DNA of 64,000 bases, from NCBI GenBank assembly GCA_000320605.2, contig KB445798.1:831037-895036 (forward strand), given 5' to 3'. This DNA comes from Gelatoporia subvermispora B. Taxonomy: Eukaryota; Basidiomycota; Agaricomycetes; Polyporales; Gelatoporiaceae. The notes under the pieces are model-generated. The model made no database searches and was not told the origin of the DNA. It was given only the letters and a program-made list of their open reading frames with translations. Made by a program: the position numbers and the translations under genes. Positions 58,000 through 64,000 of this stretch are shown here, in pieces; the stretch's first letter is position 1, and the number at the start of each line of letters is the position of its first letter.

Positions 58000-59445
58000 A
58001 GACTCAGCGCGCTCCACGTCTGCAGCAGCCTATATGGAACGTGCTATCAGCTTCTAGGGACGGGGAACCGGCGGCGTAACGTACTTTCGCCGATTCTAGA
58101 TCAATCATAGCAAGACTCTCCGTAAATGTCTCGCGATCGATCGTAATCTGAATCCGCTCGCTGCGCTCGACAGTCTCCTGGCCGTAGCGAGGGATTGATA
58201 TGTCGCGGTCCGCGGACTGTTCGTCTGCATGTGCGAATGCGACACGGCTGTTGAGGAAGACGAGATAGGATATACTATAGAGCTTTGACAACATCAGAGC
58301 AGGTGCGACGTGGTAGTAGTTGCGTTGGAATGTGAGAAAGAGAGTGAGATCAATAATGGCAACAATAGCTATATTAATATCAGCACGCAGGATCACAGGT
58401 ACTGAGGACGATAGTAGCTCACCAGTAGTCATGCCAGTCTCAATGACCAATCTGATGAGTCTGTTCAGTTTCGATTGAGTATCCTTGAAATCTGTCCTTC
58501 TCCGGGCCCGAAACAGCTGGTTTAGGTCAGCTAACCGTAGCCAGGAGGATGTCACGTTGTAGCACCGCTTACCAGGATCATCATCGAGAATGCTATGAGA
58601 ATGTCACAGAAGAATGTCCCGCCTAACCGTACCTGTCAGACATGTGATCTCATTATCTGTCGAGCGACGATCTCAACGCAATCGCGTACCGCAGTTGATT
58701 TGTATGTATCAACTTGGGTATCCGCAACACTTGGTAGACCTAGAACTAGCATGCCCTCAGCTATAGATGCTGACATTTGCATGAGAGATGTCTGAGGGTG
58801 CATAAACCAAAGTTATCACGCATACGAGGTGCTATGATGCATACCGATACGATCAGCCCTGCGAGTAACCACGAACGACTCAGGATCGATACACGGTATG
58901 CATAGGAACATTGGATGATTGCAGTCGCTATAATTTACATTTATGTCAGCCCGTTACCTCAAGAATTCACGATCAGACACGTACTGATACCAGCAAATAT
59001 TGGTTGGTCCAGCCACGCCCAGTACAGAGCCGTTAATCCCGCACAATCTCCCCAGCTCAATGCCAGCTCATGAAAAGCATCGTGTGTTGTCATCACGATT
59101 TGGGCGGTCTCCAGTAGGAAGACGATCCATACGACCACCTTCGTCCACACTCTTGCTTCGGGCACCTTGGCATGTGTGTAGATGACTGAAGGCGGTCACG
59201 ATGGAAACTTGCACCAGCGAGAATATTTGGCTCACATAGTTGCATGCCAAGGACGCCATACAGCGCCCAGTTGAACTGGTACCCTAAAACCTGCCCATGC
59301 AATGAGTGATCGGACGTGCTGTACTTGTTGATAGAGCCTCACAAGGGGGCCTGTGCTAGAATTGCACCGGGGTGAGCAAGACACGATCGTTGTTGGCTAA
59401 TACGACATACAACTGTGAAGCAGGAACGCCTGAGCAAGTGCTCAT
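58000..59445 (-). CDS. DUF6534-family multi-pass membrane protein
   Basis: Start MSTCSGVPASQ, then a mini-exon giving TGPL and VLGYQFNWALYGVLGMQL. Then VVVWIVFLLETAQIVMTTHD with AFHELALSWGDCAGLTALYW and AWLDQPIFAGI; SMQMSASIAEGMLVLGLPSV; VRLGGTFFCDILIAFSMMIL; RARRRTDFKDTQSKLNRLIR; IVAIIDLTLFLTFQRNYYHV with APALMLSKLYSISYLVFLNS. The C-terminus (RETFTESLAMIDLESAK) is clear, but the last few codons are not: the exon after the GTACGT donor at about 58084 was not resolved, so the end coordinate is approximate. Closest to the copy at 55.1 kb (shared helices nearly word for word), so the pair probably arose by tandem duplication. Confidence 0.8.
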
Positions 59446-61681
59446 TGTAGGGCGGGGCCTCGAGTGGTGCAGTCTCCGTTAAGCGCACTGGGCATATATA
59501 TGAATCTGGAGATCTGCTCTTCAGGCTTGGCTCAATCAAGCCGCAAATGGCAGCTACACGACTTCAGTTCGATAGCCGGCGTAGTGACAGGAAGCAGGCG
59601 TGAACACTCTGCGGGGCTGGTTCCCGCCCGAGGAAGTTCGAGGAGCAATGCAATGCAGAAATGGTCGACCACTCCCGCGTCACGACGGGAGGAGCGCAGT
59701 GGGAGATGAGACCGTTTGGGGCAGTCTACACCACGACACATATCAAGGTTGCCGAGAAATGACCGATGGCTGGTGATATTACCTGTCAAGCACGGTCCGT
59801 CAGGTGACAGACAGTGACACGGCAATGACAGAGCAAGAGCGCGGCATTATGCAACGCTGCTCGGCGTTTGAGTAAAGGCAGAGTAGCTTGATGAGAGGTA
59901 CTCGGTCTATGGCCGACAGGGATGCTGTAGTGACTTGGTTCGCGCCCCTGTCCGAGACATCGACATGAATTGCAACGATACCAATAGTGAAGCTTTGAAG
60001 GGTTGGCGCCAGTCGTCGCAGTTTGTGGATTGCGATGGCATGAGCAGCTTCTCTGAGACGGACAGTCAGCTGATAATCCCGTCTGTACATGTCGTGGCGT
60101 GTCAAAGGTACGACACGGAATGCTCACTGCAGGATGACGGTGGAACCGGTTCTGACATAATCCGGCAACATGCAGCACCCATATCAGATACCTGATCTCT
60201 TAAACACTCTAAAAGTTGGGATGATGGGTATGAAGCGTGTATACACGATGCAGGCAACGCGAGATCGCTCCAGCAGCACAACATAGAGCAGCTGATATAC
60301 CCAACCAAGGGACTATTGGAAACAACGCGGCGCGCCCGTCAAAGCGCCGCCATGAGGTAACCTTGCTGCGATCAGGGGCCCCAGAAAGTTCCCGCGAACA
60401 TTTAGACGGGCATCGGCTAAGCAAGCTCACCTAGCATCTGAGGTCGGACAGGGTAGCCGAGTTGCTGCATCTTGCGTAGTCCCCCAAGGTCCAGCTCTCA
60501 AGGATTCTCGACGGGAACGCAGCTGTGTACGGCCCTAGAAAGAGGCTGTGAGCCGAGGATAAGAGATGGTTACCAAGGAACACCAAGGGTCATGGAGCCC
60601 AGAACTAGAAGCCACAACAGGATGGCACTGGAGCGACCAAACTTTGACAGTGGGAACGTGGTCCGAGCAGTGGTGACACAGACCGTGAAATTCATAATGC
60701 CCCAGAATGTACAAGGTCGTCGGCCTAAGGGTCTATGACGGCAGTCATCACCTTCAGAGAAACCTAGCACAGAAAACAGTACATCTTGAGCAGCGCGGCA
60801 AGGTTTAGCGCTTCAGCGCTCAGCATCCTGGGACATACGTGAGGCTGGTCATTGGAAAGCTAAACATGGGAACGGTTCGCAGCTGCCACGAACAGGAAAC
60901 TTGACCACTGTCGGACCAGAGCCACCAGACTCGTGAAACTAGTCGTTAGCCCGCGTCCGAGCTCCGCTCAGCCATAAATCCCGACCCGGTCTTCTCTAAG
61001 ACGGGAGAGCGGAGTTTGGTTGGCTGGGAACGAGCCTGGACCTTAAATTCCAAAATCGTTGTCGCTCAATATTGTAGATAATTAAATTAACATATTGACA
61101 AATCCTGATCTAGCTATTCTCAAATACCCTCGCACAGAAAGGTCGCAGAAATGTCGGTTGACCTTCGTTGCTATCCGCACCGCTGTCCATGGGTACGTTT
61201 GACATCGACAGGCTCCCAGGATCAGTGGTTCTCCAGCAGCTCGGGAGCTTGTATGTACATGATTCTACTCGACGTTTTCGTGCATTTTCACCTCTTGCAG
61301 GATGAAGGAGGAGGGCCGGCCAGAGGTATGTATAGCTTGCCTGTGACTGAAGCAGCCAACCCGGTTAGCTGGTCCAAGATTGGTGCTTCACGGAAATCTT
61401 CTCACCACATCATTCCGTTCGGCACGTCGGTGCCTGCCACTCTCGGGAGCCATCTGCACATCAGAGACGCTCTGATGCCCTGAACTATCACAGGCGTCTA
61501 CATTGCTCCCGCCGCTCGGACGTCACATGAAGAAGTCGTGTTTAACTACTGGCGCGCAGCATACGCGAGTCGCTCATCATCATCACCTCGTACGCTTGGC
61601 TAAGCTGGGAGTCGGTTGCCTTGAATGTAAATACCCTTGCTCACGATATACAGGCTACTTGGAAACACCTAGTCCCTGGCC
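59446..61681. other. intergenic region with possible membrane-protein exons
   Basis: On the minus strand at about 60570-60710 there is a credible exon, TFWGIMNFTVCVTTARTTFP followed by GRSSAILLWLLVLGSMTLGV, with a strong membrane helix. Another frame at 59800-60105 (REAAHAIAIHKLRRLAPTLQ) is open. I could not join them into a gene or name a family. The plus-strand frame at 61151-61483 may be 5' sequence of the next gene. Confidence 0.35.
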
Positions 61682-64000
61682 ATGTCTGCGTCGCATTTGC
61701 TCGCGGATTGTTTCGTGGAGCACTGTGGCAACAAACCCAACGGCATCTTTTGTCATATCATCCACCCGGATGTCTCTGATTCTACCTCAGAGCGCAAAAC
61801 GAATAGAGAGCTTCTGCAAGATGCCTTCAAAGCTTCGAGACGTCTGAAGACCTTGGGATTGACACCGCGCCGTCCTGGGGATCCTCCAATCAACGTGGCT
61901 ATTCTTATGCGGAGCGGATATGCCTGCTTCGTCGAGTTTCTGGGCATCCTACTTAACAGATGCCAGGTGATCATGTCGATGTCTCGGTACAGAATGCCAA
62001 GTACTCAAACATAGTCCCAGCCTGTGCTCATATCGCCGCGCAACAGTATCGAAGGAGTACTCCACTTGATACGGGAATCGGGCACGGACTTCGTGATCAC
62101 CGATCGTACCCAACCAGATGTTCTTGCGGTGATACGCATTCAAATTCCATCCCTGGCTATAATTGACGCCACCAACCGTGAACACATTACCTCTGACGAA
62201 GGCATTACCTGCAACCTGCACTCGCTGTCGGACGAGCAATTTACAAAGGAGTATGACAGCGTTGTGTATTACCTTCATACGTCCGGTTCTACTGGTACGA
62301 GATACTGCTCCGCATTGATATTCGTCACTGACATACTCCAAGGGCACCCAAAACTTGTTCCTGAGACTCATAGGAACTGGAGAGATAAGGTGGACCGCCT
62401 GTCGCCATACCCAGGTCTACCGCTTGTCCCAATGGCCCCCATGTTTCACGTGGGTCTCTATGCTTCTAGGGACCCTCGAATTTAGCTGAATTTCGTTCAG
62501 ACTATGGGCCTGGGTTGTCTTATACGCTTCCCGTTCGGCGCAGGGAGCGTTCCCGTCATCGTCGAGACGAAACAGCCCTACACAGGCGATCTGTTATGCC
62601 GTGTACTTGACTATTACCCTCGAGCAATCTGCGTTGTCACACCTACAATCCTGGACGAGATAGCGTCGGGAGACGCGAAGCATGTCCGCACTCTCGCCAC
62701 GGCTCATCGAGTCATTTTCGCGGGAGCTGGGCTGTCACAGCAGGTTGGCGACAGATTGGCCGCAGCCAACGTGAGATTAGTGTCCGCCTTTGGATCGTAA
62801 GTGATTGTCCTTCAGCTACGTAGCTGTCAACTCAGCCCGCGTCGATAGCACCGAGACCGGACAGCTCACATTGTCGGACACTGCTTCTGACGACCCTCGA
62901 GATTGGTCATACGTTCGTTTCCTGGACCCGGAGCAGGTCCACTTCGTCCCTGCAGCCCAGTCCTTGTTTCAGTTGGTCGTCAAGGTGAGCAGGTCACTAG
63001 CCTGAGCCAAACCTCGATATCACAAATTTTTCAGCCTGGACGGTTCGTATCCCCGATCCATGTGAACTACTCAGACCCTGTTGGATTCTGCTCCGGGGAC
63101 ATCTGGAAGAGGCACCCCACGAAGCCTGGTGGGTGCACCAGACCGTTATGACTGTATGCCTATGACCAACCAAGGCGCAGGGCTGTGGAAGCACATGGGA
63201 AGAAGGGGCGCAGTGGTAAGTGAGGGTTTTCCTCATGTAGCACACTGCTAGGAAGTGAACATTTGAATCTCTAGACCGTACTAAGTAATGGAGAGAAGAC
63301 CGATAATTTGCAGCTTGGTGCGACACGGCACTCCGTCCCGACTCGCTCGACGCTGACGATTGGTTTGCAGAATCTTTACTCACAGAGAGCCCTCTCGTAA
63401 AGTATGCAATTGTTTTCGGCGAAGGACGTTTTCAAAACGGCGTCATCATTCAGCCATCAACGTCGTCATGGACCTACGACGCGTTCATGACATCTCTCCG
63501 GCCAATCATAGAACACGTCAACTCTGTGATCCCCAAGCACTCTCGTCTAGTGAAAGACCTCATACTCATTGCCCCTCCCTGGAAGCCCTTCATCCTCTCC
63601 GACAAGGCTACTGTTAGGCGCCATGAGACGCTGAACCAGTACGAGGCAGAGGTTGAGGACGCATATGCCAAGTTAGAGAGCGGAGCTGGAGGTGAACCTC
63701 TACCAGAATCAGATGACAATGAAGGAACGTTGGCGTACATCCACAAACTCGTGACACGTCTAGTCGGAAAAGACGTCTCCCATAATGCCGATCTGTTTGA
63801 TCATGGTAAATCACGTCTTTTCGGAGGTTGTCTCTTTCTGACTGGTGTTTTTGTAGGCATGGACTCCTTAATGGCAATCAACTGTCGTGCCGGCCTTCTC
63901 GCTTTGGCGAGGTCAAAAGGCCACGACATAGTCCCCAGAAACCTCGTCTACCAATATCCCACCATCCATCTGTTGTTCCATTTCATAACGAGCCAGGACA
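61682..64000 (+). CDS. NRPS-like adenylation-carrier enzyme (3' partial)
   Basis: Runs off the window. Residues from MSASHLLADCFVEHCGNKPN lead into an adenylation domain: NVAILMRSGYACFVEFLGIL, VLISPRNSIEGVLHLIRES across the first intron, core A3 as YYLHTSGSTG spliced to HPKLVPETH, MAPMFHVG, PTILDEIASG, VRLVSAFGSTETGQL (A5), GFCSGDIWKRH and LSNGEKTDN (A7/A8), RHSRLVKDLILI-like sequence, and the terminal Lys region PFILSDKATVRRHET. A carrier domain follows: LFDHGMDSLMAINCRAGLLA with the phosphopantetheine Ser. This A-T order is that of fungal adenylate-forming reductases, in which a thioester reductase domain comes next; that part is outside the window. Such enzymes activate aryl or amino acids as AMP esters. 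Upstream exons may exist. Best candidate backbone enzyme of the locus. Confidence 0.88.

Overview
The window is nuclear DNA from a mushroom-forming basidiomycete (Agaricomycetes). The evidence is the dense short introns (about 45-80 bp, GTRNGY...YAG) interrupting nearly every gene, the gene families present (DUF6534 membrane proteins, KDZ transposons, large P450 and GMC families, UbiA and NRPS-like enzymes), and the absence of any bacterial signal. I reconstructed exons by hand from splice signals and family motifs. Gene ends are reliable where a splice chain could be followed and approximate elsewhere.

Layout. (1) 1-10.4 kb is ordinary gene-rich sequence: a GNAT acetyltransferase (+), a type II haloacid dehalogenase-like protein (-), an RBM18-like RRM protein (-), a secreted GH13 alpha-amylase with a C-terminal CBM20 (+), and an FHA-RING ubiquitin ligase of the Dma type (-). 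A 154-bp MITE with a TCA target duplication sits at 2.84 kb. (2) 11-13.7 kb holds two convergent DUF6534 membrane-protein genes, one of them truncated. (3) 13.9-34.2 kb is transposon-rich: a 646-bp gap-flanking duplication (probably an assembly artefact); a 3.84-kb hAT element with its transposase; a 645-bp non-autonomous hAT element; a KDZ (Kyakuja/Dileera/Zisupton) transposase with neighbouring genes of a probable composite element; a 1,246-bp LTR mini-element (TRIM) inside one of those genes; two copies of a 'CATCAGG' MITE, each inside a different transposase gene; and an 11-unit minisatellite with units of 88-123 bp. (4) 35-64 kb looks like a specialised-metabolism locus: MFS transporter, two cytochrome P450s, an aryl-alcohol-oxidase-like GMC enzyme, a UbiA-family prenyltransferase, three DUF6534 membrane proteins and, running off the right edge, an NRPS-like adenylation/carrier enzyme.

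How it fits together. The right half has the parts list of a basidiomycete biosynthetic cluster: acid activation by the A-T enzyme, prenyl transfer by UbiA, oxidation by the P450s and GMC, export by the MFS. The product is unknown and cluster membership is inference from proximity. The transposon block carries clear evidence of nested insertion, with target-site duplications whose removal restores the interrupted reading frames. No tRNA, rRNA or CRISPR array was found.
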